The notes beneath the pieces were generated by a model. It had not been told where the DNA came from and searched no databases. It was given only the letters and a program-made list of their open reading frames with translations. Both the position numbers and the translations under genes were made by a program. 64,000 nucleotides of DNA from an uncultured Prochlorococcus sp. (GTDB lineage: Bacteria > Cyanobacteriota > Cyanobacteriia > PCC-6307 > Cyanobiaceae), in NCBI GenBank assembly GCA_902612005.1, contig CACMCA010000001.1, positions 1 through 64,000 of the forward strand, written 5' to 3'. This document shows positions 51,367 to 62,625 of this stretch, piece by piece (the first letter of the stretch is position 1; every line of letters begins with the position of its first letter).

Positions 51367-51717
51367 ATGGCGGGTTTTGGACTTCCTAACTTCGGACAAC
51401 TTACAGAAGCTTTTAAAAAAGCTAAACAAATTCAGCAAGATGCTCAAAAATTACAAGATGAACTTGAAAATATGGAGATTGAAGGAAAAAGTGATGATGA
51501 AATGATAAAAGTCTGGATAAGTGGAAATCAACTTCCTTTAAAAGTAGAAGTACAAGAAAATTTTTTAAACGCAGATAAAGAAAAAATAGAGCAAAATATT
51601 TTACAAGCTATTAAAAAAGCTCATGAATTATCAACTACAACTATGAAAGAAAGGATGAATGATTTGACTGGTGGATTAAATCTTAATCTACCTGGTTTTG
51701 ATAATAGTGACTCTTAG
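51367..51717 (+). CDS. YbaB/EbfC family nucleoid-associated protein
   Basis: [43 protein letters not shown] 51367. Confidence 0.92.
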   Translation: MAGFGLPNFGQLTEAFKKAKQIQQDAQKLQDELENMEIEGKSDDEMIKVWISGNQLPLKVEVQENFLNADKEKIEQNILQAIKKAHELSTTTMKERMNDLTGGLNLNLPGFDNSDS

Positions 51718-52600
51718 AAGACTCAATCATTTCTTTATAAAAAGAATATCTTTCGAAAGATTTATTTAAATTACATCCCTCGTCATTTAAATGTAAGCAG
51801 TTACGATATTTACACTTAATGCCTTCTTCAACTACCTGTTTATATATTTCTGAATAAAGATTTGGTAACAACTTATTATCAACCTTTAGAGGTTGCATAT
51901 TAAAACCAGGAGTATCAACAATGTAACTTTCATTCGTTATTGAAAATAACTCAACATTGCGAGTAGTGTTTTTACCTCTCTTGATTTTATTAGAAACTGG
52001 AGCAGTACTATTTTGAAGACCTGGAATTATCATATTAAGCAAAGTAGTTTTGCCAACACCTGATGGTCCCATAAAAATTGAACACTTTTTTTGCTTTAAC
52101 TCAGCTAATAAATTATCAAAGTAATCAGATCTCTCTAAATTTAAAGTTATTATTTGATAACCCCATTTCTCAAATTTATCAATTAATGAAGCTCTTCTTT
52201 TATCTGAAATTAAATCACATTTTGTCAAAACTAATGACACTTCAACGCCCATAGATTCTGCTGATATCAAAAACCTATTAACTTGAGATAAATTTAACTC
52301 TGGCTCTTCAACTGAAAAAGTGATGTATATGTTAGAAATATTTGCAACTGAGGGTCTTACTAATAAATTTTTTCTTTTTTTAAGACTTGTTATTACTGCG
52401 CGTTTGCTTTTTAAATCAATATTTTCTACTATTACTTCGTCACCAACATAAATTAATTGATCTTTGAAATTTATAGACTTTCTCACCTTACATAAAAATT
52501 TGTCGTTATTTTCAGAGTTTTCTTGATTTTTTAAATCAACTAAAAAAAAGTCATTAAATTTTTTCGTAACTAAACCTAAATTTTTACTATTAATTTTCAT
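51683..52600 (-). CDS. rsgA: Ribosome small subunit-dependent GTPase A
   Basis: [29 protein letters not shown], Cys/His zinc site [14 protein letters not shown]. Confidence 0.94.
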   Translation of the reverse strand: MKINSKNLGLVTKKFNDFFLVDLKNQENSENNDKFLCKVRKSINFKDQLIYVGDEVIVENIDLKSKRAVITSLKKRKNLLVRPSVANISNIYITFSVEEPELNLSQVNRFLISAESMGVEVSLVLTKCDLISDKRRASLIDKFEKWGYQIITLNLERSDYFDNLLAELKQKKCSIFMGPSGVGKTTLLNMIIPGLQNSTAPVSNKIKRGKNTTRNVELFSITNESYIVDTPGFNMQPLKVDNKLLPNLYSEIYKQVVEEGIKCKYRNCLHLNDEGCNLNKSFERYSFYKEMIESSKSHYYQNQVD

Positions 52601-52820
52601 TAAATATTTTTATTTTTATAAATTTTTCACTTTCTTTAATTTGCTTAAACAAACATCCCATCTCTTTTAAGTTATTTAATACCATTTCTTCTGGTTCACC
52701 TTTATCTAGTTCAACTATAAGGTATTCATTTTTGGATAATTTCTCCAAAGCCAATTTTATTTTGACAACATTTAAAGGACATGGAACAGATTTAAGATCC
52801 AAATGCTTTAAAGCAATCAT
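52590..52820 (-). CDS. TusA/SirA-like sulfurtransferase
   Basis: LDLKSVPCPLNVVKIKLALEKL. Confidence 0.88.
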   Translation of the reverse strand: MIALKHLDLKSVPCPLNVVKIKLALEKLSKNEYLIVELDKGEPEEMVLNNLKEMGCLFKQIKESEKFIKIKIFNEN

Positions 52821-53944
52821 TAGGATTCTTTACCAAATAATTTACTAAAAAGTCCACTACTGGAATTAATATTTTTATCTGAATATTGAGAAGCTAAACC
52901 CTCCAAAAGTTTTCGTTCTTCGTCAGTTATACGAGTTGGCAATTTTACTTTTACTAAAACTTCATGGTTTCCTCTTGCAACCGGATTACCAAGTCTAGGT
53001 ACCCCTTTATTCTCGAGTGAAAGAGTTGTATTTGGCTGGGTACCACTTGGAATTTTTAAATTAACATTTCCGTCAACTGTAATAATTTCAACAGTATCGC
53101 CTAAAATGGCCTGTAGATAACTTACATCTATTTCTGAGTAAATAGTCACACCATCTCTTTTAAGTTTTGAATCATTCTTAACCTTAATAAAAACATAAAG
53201 ATCTCCAGCTGGACCCCCTTTCAAACCAACATTTCCCTCTCCGGAAACTCTTAATTTAGTACCAGTATCAACTCCTGCAGGAATATTAATTCTTAATTTT
53301 TTTCTGACTTGCTTTACTCCATTACCGCCGCAACTTATACATGGATCTGCAATTATCTGACCAGCTCCATTGCATGAAGGACATTCAGCTACTTGTGTGA
53401 AATTACCAAAAGGTGTTCTCGTAGCTCTTCTAACTTGCCCACTTCCTCCACATGTTGAACAAGTTTTTGGTCCAGTTCCTGGTTTGGCACCTATTCCCCT
53501 ACAAACTTCACATGTCTCAAGATGAGGAATTTTAATTTCTCTTTGTTGACCAAATATTGCATCTTTAAAGTCTACATTAAGGTCATAACGCAAATCATCT
53601 CCTTGTTGAGGGCCTCTTCTTTGAGTTCTTCCTCCCTGAGGATTTTGTCCGCCAAAGCCATTAAAAAAAGTTTCAAATAGATCTGCAAAGCCACCCATAT
53701 CTCCCATATCAGGCATTCCAGCAGCACCTCCGAGGCCAGCCTCTCCAAACTGATCATATCTAGCTCTTGTTTCAGGATCAGCTAATGCTTCATAAGCCTT
53801 GCCAATTTCTTTAAATTTATCTTCAGCACCAGGTTCTTTATTAACATCAGGATGATATTGTCTTGCTAATTTTCTGTACGCCTTTTTTAAGGTATCCGCA
53901 TCAGCATCTCTTGAAACTCCAAGTATTTGGTAAAAATCAGCCAT
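52820..53944 (-). CDS. dnaJ: Chaperone DnaJ
   Basis: [33 protein letters not shown]; CxxCxGxG zinc-finger repeats. Confidence 0.97.
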   Translation of the reverse strand: MADFYQILGVSRDADADTLKKAYRKLARQYHPDVNKEPGAEDKFKEIGKAYEALADPETRARYDQFGEAGLGGAAGMPDMGDMGGFADLFETFFNGFGGQNPQGGRTQRRGPQQGDDLRYDLNVDFKDAIFGQQREIKIPHLETCEVCRGIGAKPGTGPKTCSTCGGSGQVRRATRTPFGNFTQVAECPSCNGAGQIIADPCISCGGNGVKQVRKKLRINIPAGVDTGTKLRVSGEGNVGLKGGPAGDLYVFIKVKNDSKLKRDGVTIYSEIDVSYLQAILGDTVEIITVDGNVNLKIPSGTQPNTTLSLENKGVPRLGNPVARGNHEVLVKVKLPTRITDEERKLLEGLASQYSDKNINSSSGLFSKLFGKES

Positions 53945-53973
53945 TAGATAATGCTCAAATAAGAATTTGGAAT

Positions 53974-54693
53974 TTATACATCTTCAGAAGTATTTAGCTC
54001 TGTATCAGTATCCCCTTCAACTGTATCCTTTTCTACTTCCTGTTGTGAATTTTTTTTGCCGGGTCCCATAGAAACCTTAACCAAAGCATGTCTCAAAACC
54101 TTACCTTCTAGATGATATCCTCGCTGCAATTCTTCAATTATAAAGTCTTCTTTAAACTCTTCACTAGGTTCTCTTAATACAGCTTCATGCAAGTTTGGAT
54201 CAAATTGCAGACCAACAACTCGCATAGGTGACACCCCCTGTTGTTTTAAAACTTCTACTAATTGTTTATACAATCCTTGATAACTTCTATGAAGAGCTAA
54301 TGCTTCTTCACTTTCTGGTTTAAGTTGTTGTCTTGCTCTCTCAAAATTATCAACAATAGGGAGTATTGCAGTTAAAGTTTTTGAAACGAGTTGGATTTTT
54401 AAATCATCTTGATCTCTAGACTGCCTTTTTCTAAAATTATCAAAATCCGCTGAAATCCTTACATATTGATTTTTTAATGTTTCATGCTCTTTTTCTAATT
54501 GTTCTAATCTTGCATCATTATTGGAAATAGTATTTTTTAATTCCTCAGTATTTATTTCTTCCGTTGTTTGGGAAGATAATTGATCATTTTCTGTGGTTGA
54601 ATTTTGCGTAGATGATATATCTTCAGGAGAATTATCCTGGTTAGAAACATCATTTTCTTTATTATCAATATTGTCTGATTGATTTTCAATCAT
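53974..54693 (-). CDS. grpE: GrpE nucleotide exchange factor
   Basis: [19 protein letters not shown]...[11 protein letters not shown]; start adjusted to MIENQSDN at 54693. Confidence 0.95.
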   Translation of the reverse strand: MIENQSDNIDNKENDVSNQDNSPEDISSTQNSTTENDQLSSQTTEEINTEELKNTISNNDARLEQLEKEHETLKNQYVRISADFDNFRKRQSRDQDDLKIQLVSKTLTAILPIVDNFERARQQLKPESEEALALHRSYQGLYKQLVEVLKQQGVSPMRVVGLQFDPNLHEAVLREPSEEFKEDFIIEELQRGYHLEGKVLRHALVKVSMGPGKKNSQQEVEKDTVEGDTDTELNTSEDV

Positions 54694-54767
54694 TTTTCTA
54701 AAATTTAATAAAACTATTCTCCAATAAAGTGATGCACAAAACAAGTTGCGGAAGGCCGCACAAGTAT

Positions 54768-55262
54768 TTAATCAGGAACAAACTTTAATGCTAATCCATT
54801 ATTGCAGTATCTTTTACCAGTGGGCAGTGGACCATCATTGAAGACATGTCCTTGATGACCTCCGCATCTTGAGCAATGATATTCGGTTCTTGGGACAATT
54901 AACTTAAAATCTACTTTTGTTTCTACTGATCCTTGAATTGAATCCCAAAAACTTGGCCACCCTGTACCACTATCGTACTTTTTATCTGATGAAAAAAGTG
55001 GCAGATCGCATCCTGCACAGTGAAAAATCCCTTTTCTTTTCTCATTATTTAATTGACTACTGAAAGCTCTTTCAGTCCCTTCCTCCCTCAAAATATAATA
55101 AGATTCTGGGCTAAGCCTAGCTTTCCATTCATCTTTTGAGAAATTCCACTCTTCTTTAGAAGCAAGTGAAGATGCTAATACTTGCATAGGCTTAAAGATT
55201 ATTTTTAAGATTGACATAGTAGGAATTAGAATAAAAGTTCTTCTTGATAGAAATTGATTCAT
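54768..55262 (-). CDS. msrB: Peptide-methionine (R)-S-oxide reductase
   Basis: [55 protein letters not shown]. Confidence 0.95.
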   Translation of the reverse strand: MNQFLSRRTFILIPTMSILKIIFKPMQVLASSLASKEEWNFSKDEWKARLSPESYYILREEGTERAFSSQLNNEKRKGIFHCAGCDLPLFSSDKKYDSGTGWPSFWDSIQGSVETKVDFKLIVPRTEYHCSRCGGHQGHVFNDGPLPTGKRYCNNGLALKFVPD

Positions 55263-55284
55263 ATATTTAAATCACAAAAAAGTA

Positions 55285-56289
55285 ATGAATTCCATCCAGC
55301 CTAATTCTATTAAAAATATTCATAAATTAAGTATTGCTCCAATGATGGATTGTACTGATAAGCATTTCAGAATGATAATGAGAAAAATTAGTTCTGAGGC
55401 TCTCTTGTATACAGAAATGATTGTGGCCCAAAGTTTAGTTTATACAAATAAGAAAGAAAATTTTCTAGACTTTAATGATGAAGAACACCCGATATCCATT
55501 CAGTTTGGCGGAGACGATCCTAAAATCCTTAAAGAAGCAGCCCAAATGGCACAGGATTGGGGTTATGACGAAATAAACTTTAATGTTGGTTGTCCGAGTC
55601 CAAGAGTCTGTTCTGGAAATTTTGGTGCTTCACTTATGAAAGACCCTGAAAAAGTAGCAAAATGTATAGAATCCTTAAAAAACAATTGCAACTTACCGGT
55701 TACGATCAAACACAGAATCGGTGTAGATAATGATGATAGTTTCTTTAGCCTAAATAATTTCGTAAGAATTATCGCAAATGCTGGTGCAGACAGATTTACA
55801 GTTCATGCAAGAAAAGCCATATTAAAAGGCCTAAATCCAAAACAAAACAGGACCATACCTCCACTAAACTATGAAATAGTAAAAAAATTGAAAAAATCAA
55901 ATCCAAAATTATTAATAGAAATCAATGGGGGTTTAACAAATATCGAAGAATCATTAAAAGCCTTAAATGATTTTGATGGAGTCATGATTGGACGGTCAAT
56001 ATATAAACATCCTTTAAGATGGTCTGAAATTGATCAAAAGATTTATGGAATTAATACAAAATCCAAATCTGCTTCAAATATTATATTCTCCTTAATTCCA
56101 TACATAGAAGCTCATTTAAGTAATGGAGGAAAATCTTGGGATATTTGTAAACATCTTATAAATTTAGTTGAAGGTATACCAAAAGCCAAAATTTGGAGAA
56201 ATCAACTTTCAAATAAATCTATAAAAAAAGAATTAAATATTGAATATCTATTTAAAATAACGACAGCGCTTGAAGAAATGGGTTACTAA
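55285..56289 (+). CDS. dusA: tRNA-dihydrouridine synthase A
   Basis: LSIAPMMDCTDKHFR, INFNVGCPSPRVCSGNFGASLM, GRSIYKHP. Confidence 0.95.
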   Translation: MNSIQPNSIKNIHKLSIAPMMDCTDKHFRMIMRKISSEALLYTEMIVAQSLVYTNKKENFLDFNDEEHPISIQFGGDDPKILKEAAQMAQDWGYDEINFNVGCPSPRVCSGNFGASLMKDPEKVAKCIESLKNNCNLPVTIKHRIGVDNDDSFFSLNNFVRIIANAGADRFTVHARKAILKGLNPKQNRTIPPLNYEIVKKLKKSNPKLLIEINGGLTNIEESLKALNDFDGVMIGRSIYKHPLRWSEIDQKIYGINTKSKSASNIIFSLIPYIEAHLSNGGKSWDICKHLINLVEGIPKAKIWRNQLSNKSIKKELNIEYLFKITTALEEMGY

Positions 56290-56831
56290 TTTGTCTCATT
56301 TGAAGCATTACTCTCGTTAGATACTCCCCTTTTTCTCCTGCTCCGACCACTTTCATATGCAGAGTTTTCAGAAGAATTTCCATAACTTCTGTCTTCCCAA
56401 CCTTCTGCTCCAGAAGATTTATTAGTGTAAGAGCTATTACCGCCACCATAGCCACCACCGTTATTACCACCACCGTAGCCGCCGCTGTAGCCACCACTGT
56501 TATTACCGCCACCGTAGCCACCACTGTTATTACCGCCACCGTAGCCACCGCCGTAGCCGCCTCTTCCTCCTCTACGAGATCCACCTGAACCTCTTGGCTC
56601 AGCTTTGTTAATTCTTAATGGCCTACCCATAAGTTCCGTGCCTTGCAGTCCATCAATAGCTGTTGATTCAATCGCTTCGTCTGCCATTTCAATAAATGCG
56701 AATCCTCTTTTCCTTCCAGTATCTCTCTCCAAAGGAAGAGAACAATTTAAAATCTCGCCAAAAGGGGCAAACAACTGTATAAGATCTTCCCGCTCTGCGC
56801 GGAACGGCAAATTGCCAACAAAAATACTCAC
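56286..56831 (-). CDS. RRM-type glycine-rich RNA-binding protein
   Basis: SIFVGNLPFRAEREDLIQLFAPFGEI, RKRGFAFIEM, then (YGGGNNSGG)n. Confidence 0.95.
   Translation of the reverse strand: MSIFVGNLPFRAEREDLIQLFAPFGEILNCSLPLERDTGRKRGFAFIEMADEAIESTAIDGLQGTELMGRPLRINKAEPRGSGGSRRGGRGGYGGGYGGGNNSGGYGGGNNSGGYSGGYGGGNNGGGYGGGNSSYTNKSSGAEGWEDRSYGNSSENSAYESGRSRRKRGVSNESNASNETN
56435..56570 (-). repeat. Glycine-rich coding repeats (GGYGGGNNSGG units)
   Basis: ccaccgtagccaccactgttattaccg-type units repeated. Confidence 0.85.
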
Positions 56832-56946
56832 TTTAAACTCAACAAAGAAAAATTACCTTATAAAAAACTACAATGAGTTGTCCCATTATGTTTACTTCCA
56901 TATTCTACTTCAAAGGATACCATTGTTGTAGAAAAATAATTTAGAT

Positions 56947-58326
56947 TCAAAGTAACAATTTTTTTTGCCATTTATTTACCTCTTTTTCTACCTGAACGAA
57001 ACCTGTGCCGCCTACGCTATTTCTAGATTGTACGACATTAGAAGGTTTAAGATCTACAAAAACGTCCTCATCAAATTCGGAATGAAATTTTTTAAATTCG
57101 TCAATTTTAAGATTTTTAAGTAACATTTTTCTCTCAATACAATATTTAACTATTTCACCAACAATTTGATAGGCGGTCCTAAAAGGAACATCTTTGGCAA
57201 CTAAGTAATCTGCTAAGTCGGTAGCATTAGAAAAATCATTTTCTACAGAATCAGATAAATTTTTAATATTAAATTCAATGCCCTCATTAATTAGAATAGT
57301 CATTGCCTTAATACAAGAAGATATTGTTTCTGAAGTATCAAATATTGGCTCTTTATCTTCTTGATAATCCTTATTGTATGAAAGTGGTACCCCTTTTACC
57401 ATAGTTAACAATGCCTGAAGATGTCCATACACTCTTCCGGTCTTACCTCTTATCAATTCTGGAACGTCAGGATTTTTTTTCTGCGGCATTAAGCTACTTC
57501 CTGTGGCACATTTATCTGTTAACTTTGCAAAAGAAAACTCATCAGTTACCCATAAAATTATCTCCTCTGAAATTTTACTTAAATGAGACATTAACAAAGC
57601 AGCTGCAGAAACAAACTCTATACAAAAATCTCTATCACTTACTGCATCAATACTGTTTTTATAAATCTTCTCAAAACCCAATTCTGCAGCTGTAAAGTGC
57701 CTATCTATTTTTATTTTTGTTCCCGCTAATGCTGCAGCTCCTAAAGGAGAAATATTAACTCTTGCGCGTACTTCTTTAAACCTTTCACGGTCTCTTTGGA
57801 ACATTTCTATATAAGCCAATAAATGATGAGCCAAAGATAATGGTTGAGCTCTTTGCATATGAGTATATCCAGGAATTAAGGTATAAATATTAGATTTCGC
57901 AAGATTTAAGAAAGATTTTTGCAAGTCGGTTATTAAAATTTCAATATTATCAATCTCTTTTCTTAACCACAATCTTATATCTGTACCAACTTGATCATTT
58001 CTACTTCTACCTGTATGTAATTTTTTTCCAGTTTCACCAATTAAACTTATTAGTTTTTCTTCTATGGAATAGTGAATATCTTCAGAAGGTGAGCCGGGAG
58101 AAAATTTACCCTCCAAATACTCAACTTTAATTAATTCTAGACCATTAATAATTTGCAAAGCTTCAGTAGAAGATAAAACTTGAGTTTTACCAAGCATTTT
58201 CGCATGAGCAATCGAGCAATCTAAATCTTCTAAAATAAGCTTTCTATCAAAACCAATTGAAGCATTAAACCTTTCAATAAAAGGGTCAAGTGAATTATCA
58301 AACCTTTTACTCCAAACTTTTGCCAT
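56947..58326 (-). CDS. argH: Argininosuccinate lyase
   Basis: [60 protein letters not shown]. Confidence 0.97.
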   Translation of the reverse strand: MAKVWSKRFDNSLDPFIERFNASIGFDRKLILEDLDCSIAHAKMLGKTQVLSSTEALQIINGLELIKVEYLEGKFSPGSPSEDIHYSIEEKLISLIGETGKKLHTGRSRNDQVGTDIRLWLRKEIDNIEILITDLQKSFLNLAKSNIYTLIPGYTHMQRAQPLSLAHHLLAYIEMFQRDRERFKEVRARVNISPLGAAALAGTKIKIDRHFTAAELGFEKIYKNSIDAVSDRDFCIEFVSAAALLMSHLSKISEEIILWVTDEFSFAKLTDKCATGSSLMPQKKNPDVPELIRGKTGRVYGHLQALLTMVKGVPLSYNKDYQEDKEPIFDTSETISSCIKAMTILINEGIEFNIKNLSDSVENDFSNATDLADYLVAKDVPFRTAYQIVGEIVKYCIERKMLLKNLKIDEFKKFHSEFDEDVFVDLKPSNVVQSRNSVGGTGFVQVEKEVNKWQKKLLL

Positions 58327-58388
58327 ATTAATTAGTAACTTTAAGTATCTCTAATAAAGCATTTTTTTATATAAGTGACAAAAAATCT

Positions 58389-59732
58389 CTATCTCAATTG
58401 AAAAATAACCATCGATGCATCATCTTCTAGATGCCTATTTTGCCCTGTAAAATCATCTAACTTTTTAAATATTTTATTTAAAATTTCTTGAGATGTATGA
58501 GATTGCTTACATAATTTTGTAAGGATTTTTATTAACCTTTCTTCATCAAATCTTTGCCCTAAAGAGTTAGAAGTATCAGTTACTCCATCTGTGTAATAGA
58601 GAACTAAATCATTTTCATTAAGCTTAATTTCGCCGCAATCATATTCTGCGTTTTTTTGTAGTCCAAGTACGAATCCTTCTGCGTCTAGTCTTATAATTTT
58701 CTGATCTGAACTTTTCCATAGCAGAGGCGGATTATGTGCTGCATTAGCGAACCTCAATTTCCTATTTCTAGGGTCATAATCTGAATAAAATAATGTCACA
58801 AATCTATGCGATTGATCTAAATCATTTATTGCTAATTGATTCAAATCATGCAAAATTCTATCTGGAGGGAGACCTGTAAGAACCTCTGCACGTAGCATTC
58901 CTCTTAACATAGTCATCAAAAGACCAGCTGGAATACCTTTACCCATGACATCACCTATTACAAAAGCCCATCTTGCTTTTTCTTTTCTTTTTTCAGATAT
59001 ATTCGTCTTTAAACACATAAAATCATAGTAATCCCCACCAAGTTGAAGAGCTGGTCTACAATGAGCAGCCAAGTCTAAACCATGGATAGTTGGACAATAA
59101 TCCGGGAGTAATTGAGATTGAATTTCAGCACCAGTGGAAATTTCTCTATCTACTTTTTCATGTTTTTTCTTTGTTTTTATTAAATAATGATTTTCTAATC
59201 CAACAGCTAGACAATTTTCAATAAAGTTAAAATTACTATCTTCAGTAATTGACTGCGAAGACATATCATTACTAAAAATATAAATAAATCCTCTACATTT
59301 ACCTCTGGATAAAATTTTTTTTGTTTCAATTTTATATTCTTTAAAATTTTTTTTTAAAGCATTTTCAAAAGTTAGGATTTCCTTTAGTTTAAAATTTTTT
59401 GAAAAATTAAATTGATTCAAAAAACTATTAATTTCTTCTTGAATTTTTAGATGTTCAACATGAGCAGAAATTTTTATATTTTCATTCCATATCTCCCCCT
59501 CATAATCCAAAGGAATAATTAAAATTATATTTTCAAAAAAAATATGTTTAAAAATTAAACAAATATAATCCAGTAATTTATTTATGTTGGAGAATGATTT
59601 TAAATAATATGCTAGTGAAGATGCAATTTCAGCAAATTTATATTTATTTTTTAAGGTTACTGTAGATTCATTTTCTAAAAAATTTTGAATAAATTTGTTC
59701 GAAAATATTTTTTCTGTTTGATTATTTGCCAA
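58389..59732 (-). CDS. PP2C/SpoIIE-type serine phosphatase (RsbU-like)
   Basis: EIQSQLLPDYCPTIHGLDLAAHCRPALQLGGDYYDF, VIGDVMGKGIPAGLLM, LVLYYTDGVTDTSN. Confidence 0.92.
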   Translation of the reverse strand: MANNQTEKIFSNKFIQNFLENESTVTLKNKYKFAEIASSLAYYLKSFSNINKLLDYICLIFKHIFFENIILIIPLDYEGEIWNENIKISAHVEHLKIQEEINSFLNQFNFSKNFKLKEILTFENALKKNFKEYKIETKKILSRGKCRGFIYIFSNDMSSQSITEDSNFNFIENCLAVGLENHYLIKTKKKHEKVDREISTGAEIQSQLLPDYCPTIHGLDLAAHCRPALQLGGDYYDFMCLKTNISEKRKEKARWAFVIGDVMGKGIPAGLLMTMLRGMLRAEVLTGLPPDRILHDLNQLAINDLDQSHRFVTLFYSDYDPRNRKLRFANAAHNPPLLWKSSDQKIIRLDAEGFVLGLQKNAEYDCGEIKLNENDLVLYYTDGVTDTSNSLGQRFDEERLIKILTKLCKQSHTSQEILNKIFKKLDDFTGQNRHLEDDASMVIFQLR

Positions 59733-59800
59733 AACAAATCTAATACATAAATATGTTTTAACATTAAATTTAAATTTTTTAAAAAAATTTAATTAAATAG

Positions 59801-61066
59801 TTATTTATCTGCGAGCATAGCCTCTACAAATTCAAAACTATTAAATGGTCTCAAATCTTTTATACCTTCTCCAGCGCCAATAAACCTTATAGGCAAATTT
59901 ACTTCTTCAGATACAGCTAAAGAGACTCCACCTCTAGAAGTCCCATCTAATTTAGTAATAATTGCTCCGCTTAAATCTGCAGATTTAGCAAAACTTTTTG
60001 CTTGCTTTAAACCATTTTGACCCTGACTCGCATCTAAAACTAATAATGATTCAACAATTGCATCTGGAACTTTTTTATCAATAATTTTTTTTATTTTTGC
60101 TAATTCATCCATCAAATTATTTTTTGTTTGCAATCTACCAGCTGTATCAACAAGTAATAAATCAACATTTCTTTTTTTTGCAGAATTAATTGCATCAAAA
60201 ACTACAGCAGCTGGATCGGCATTTTTTGATTGATTAGATATAACATCAACATTACTTCTATCTCCCCATACTTTAAGTTGCTCTACTGCAGCCGCTCTAA
60301 AAGTATCAGCCGCAGCTATCAAAGTTTTATAATTACTTTTGGATGATAAATATGCTAATTTTCCTAGTGTAGTAGTTTTACCAACACCATTAACTCCTAC
60401 TAATAACCAGACATTTAACTTACCCTTTTGGGGAACTAAGAGATCAGTTCCCGAATTTTTTATTGGTTTATCAATAATTAATTTTAATTCCTTCTTCAAG
60501 AATTTTATTCCTGCTTCACCACCTAAGACTTCCTCGTTTAATTTTGTTCTGAGAGAATTTATAACTTTATCGGTCGAATCAATCCCTACATCAGCTCTTA
60601 TTAATAGAGTTTCTAAATCATCAAGAGATTCAGGAGTAAGAGGATCATCACCAAGTTTATCCAATAATTCAGTAACAAATCCTTTTCGGGTTTCTTCTAA
60701 TCCTCTCCGTAACTTAGTTAACCAATCAATTTCATCAATCGATATTTGATTTATTTTTTTTCCTTGAGCGGCTAAAACCATTGCAGACCAAGTAAAATTA
60801 TCATCAAATTCTCCTAACTCTGATGCAGCAACTGTTTTAGACTGTCCAATAATTTTGTCTTTATTAGTAATATCAATCAATTCTTGCTTTTGCTCTTCCG
60901 CTTTCTGTAATTCTTGCTTTTGCTCTTCCGCTTTCTGTAATTCTTTCTTTTGCTCTTCCGCTTTCTGTAATTCTTGCTTTTGCTCTTCCTGTCGTCTTTT
61001 TAAAAGTGCATAAGCTTGTGCAGCCCATTCACGAGAATTATCCGGATCAATATTAGTCATTATCAA
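59801..61066 (-). CDS. ftsY: Signal recognition particle receptor FtsY
   Basis: LLVGVNGVGKTTTLGKLAYL, AADTFRAAAVEQLKVW, LVDTAGRLQTKNNLM, TKLDGTSRGGV. Confidence 0.96.
   Translation of the reverse strand: MIMTNIDPDNSREWAAQAYALLKRRQEEQKQELQKAEEQKKELQKAEEQKQELQKAEEQKQELIDITNKDKIIGQSKTVAASELGEFDDNFTWSAMVLAAQGKKINQISIDEIDWLTKLRRGLEETRKGFVTELLDKLGDDPLTPESLDDLETLLIRADVGIDSTDKVINSLRTKLNEEVLGGEAGIKFLKKELKLIIDKPIKNSGTDLLVPQKGKLNVWLLVGVNGVGKTTTLGKLAYLSSKSNYKTLIAAADTFRAAAVEQLKVWGDRSNVDVISNQSKNADPAAVVFDAINSAKKRNVDLLLVDTAGRLQTKNNLMDELAKIKKIIDKKVPDAIVESLLVLDASQGQNGLKQAKSFAKSADLSGAIITKLDGTSRGGVSLAVSEEVNLPIRFIGAGEGIKDLRPFNSFEFVEAMLADK
60881..60990 (-). repeat. 30-nt tandem repeat in ftsY (10-aa unit EEQKQELQKA, ~3.7 copies)
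   Basis: ttcttgcttttgctcttccgctttctgtaa at 60881, 60911, 60941 and partial at 60971; one-base divergence in the third copy. Confidence 0.97.
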
Positions 61067-61123
61067 TAATTCTTATTTAATAATTTTAAAATACTATCTA
61101 TTTATATCAAATAATCATGCCAA

Positions 61124-61741
61124 TTAAATTGTTTGTAATCTCCTTAAAACTCCATTAATAAACTTTCTTCCTTGCAGGTCGCTGTATTTATTAGCTAAAT
61201 TTACAGCCTCATCACAAGCAACAGCTACAGGTGTGTTCAGAAAATTAATATCCACGTAAGCTAGACGCAAAATATCTCTATCAATTCTTGGTAATCTTTT
61301 TAATCTCCAGCCATCCATTGCTTGATCGATATCAGAATCGATACTTTTAAGATTATTGATAATATTACAAATTCTTTGATTCACATCGTCTCTAATATCA
61401 AATTGACAGCCAGAAACAATTAATTTTGGAAACTCTAGAGTTATTGAGAGTGTATTCATTACGGTTTCAATTTTTATAAGAGATTTTTTTAACGCATCAC
61501 GAACATTTGAATAAGAAGAATCAACACCTTCTTGCAATTCACTATCTAATATTTTTTGTGAAGCATTTTCCAACTCTGACTCGCAATTATCTAATTCCTC
61601 TCTGCAATGGGTTATTAAAGAATCCAGAGCAGATTCAAAAATTTCTTCTATCTGAAATTTATTTAATTTAAAATCACCTTTATCTTTTATAAGGCCAAGA
61701 GAAATTAAAGATAATTCTCTAGAAAGGGATCTATTATGCAT
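61124..61741 (-). CDS. nusB: Transcription antitermination protein NusB
   Basis: RLPRIDRDILRLAYVDINFLNTPVAVACDEAVNLANKYSDLQGRKFINGVLRRL. Confidence 0.93.
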   Translation of the reverse strand: MHNRSLSRELSLISLGLIKDKGDFKLNKFQIEEIFESALDSLITHCREELDNCESELENASQKILDSELQEGVDSSYSNVRDALKKSLIKIETVMNTLSITLEFPKLIVSGCQFDIRDDVNQRICNIINNLKSIDSDIDQAMDGWRLKRLPRIDRDILRLAYVDINFLNTPVAVACDEAVNLANKYSDLQGRKFINGVLRRLQTI

Positions 61742-61744
61742 TAA

Positions 61745-62479
61745 CTAAGAAGAAGTATTAGTGGAAGCTCGTAGTTGAGAAAACAATTTTGAAAATGTTG
61801 GATTTGTAGTGTTATTTTTCTCGTCTGGATTAACTATCCCAGCCGAAATTATTGTTCTAAAAGCATCTTCAACAGAAATATCCAAATCCTTAACAGAAGT
61901 CTCAGGCACTAGCGTGTACCAACCAGTAGTTGGGTTTGGTGCAGTAGGTATAAAAACACTAAGTAATTTTTCTTTCAATTCTTGCTGCAGAGAAGGTCCT
62001 ACATCTCCAGTTACAAAACCAACGCTATATAGTCCCTCACGAGGATATTCAACTAAAACAACTCTTCTAAATCTGTTAGATTTATTACTTAAGAAAGTTT
62101 CTAGCAATTGTTTAAGAGTTTTATAAACAGCTCCAGCTACTGGGATTTTTGACAAAGTACCCTCTCCAAATTCTAATAACCACCTTCCTACGAAATTTCT
62201 CGCCATCAAGCCTATTAGTAAAATGGCTAATAGAGGAACAGTTAAACCTAAGGTAAGATTAATTAAATCTTGTAATAAAGGATTTAAAGTAATAAAAGGA
62301 TTTAATTGCTTTGGAACTGAAGTAACTAATGTTAAAACAAATTTACTAACTAATGATGAGAGCCATATTGTTGTTGCTAAAGGTATTACAACTAATAAGC
62401 CTGCTATGAGATCATTTTTTAGATCTTGTTGAAGCCTAGATCCTAAATTCGAATCTTGATTTTTATTAATTTCAACCAA
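61745..62479 (-). CDS. DUF502 family membrane protein
   Basis: DLIAGLLVVIPLATTIWLSSLV; VLVEYPREGLYSVGFVTG; IPTAPNPTTGWYTLVPE. Confidence 0.9.
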   Translation of the reverse strand: MVEINKNQDSNLGSRLQQDLKNDLIAGLLVVIPLATTIWLSSLVSKFVLTLVTSVPKQLNPFITLNPLLQDLINLTLGLTVPLLAILLIGLMARNFVGRWLLEFGEGTLSKIPVAGAVYKTLKQLLETFLSNKSNRFRRVVLVEYPREGLYSVGFVTGDVGPSLQQELKEKLLSVFIPTAPNPTTGWYTLVPETSVKDLDISVEDAFRTIISAGIVNPDEKNNTTNPTFSKLFSQLRASTNTSS

Positions 62480-62625
62480 AATAACGTTTCTAACTATATT
62501 AACTTTACTAATAATTTAGCTGTTTTTACTAAGTTAGGATATATTTTTTTTAAATATATCTAATTTATTTATAAGTTTATTCTCCAAAAATAACTTTTAA
62601 TGATAATGCTTTAAAAAATAAAAAA

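Noticed and set aside
56252-56584. 110-aa minus-strand ORF rich in V/A/T
   Set aside because: Alternative frame of the glycine-codon repeats in the RRM protein gene.
60339-60749. 136-aa ORF antisense to ftsY
   Set aside because: Fully antisense to conserved ftsY coding sequence; no independent start or family signal.
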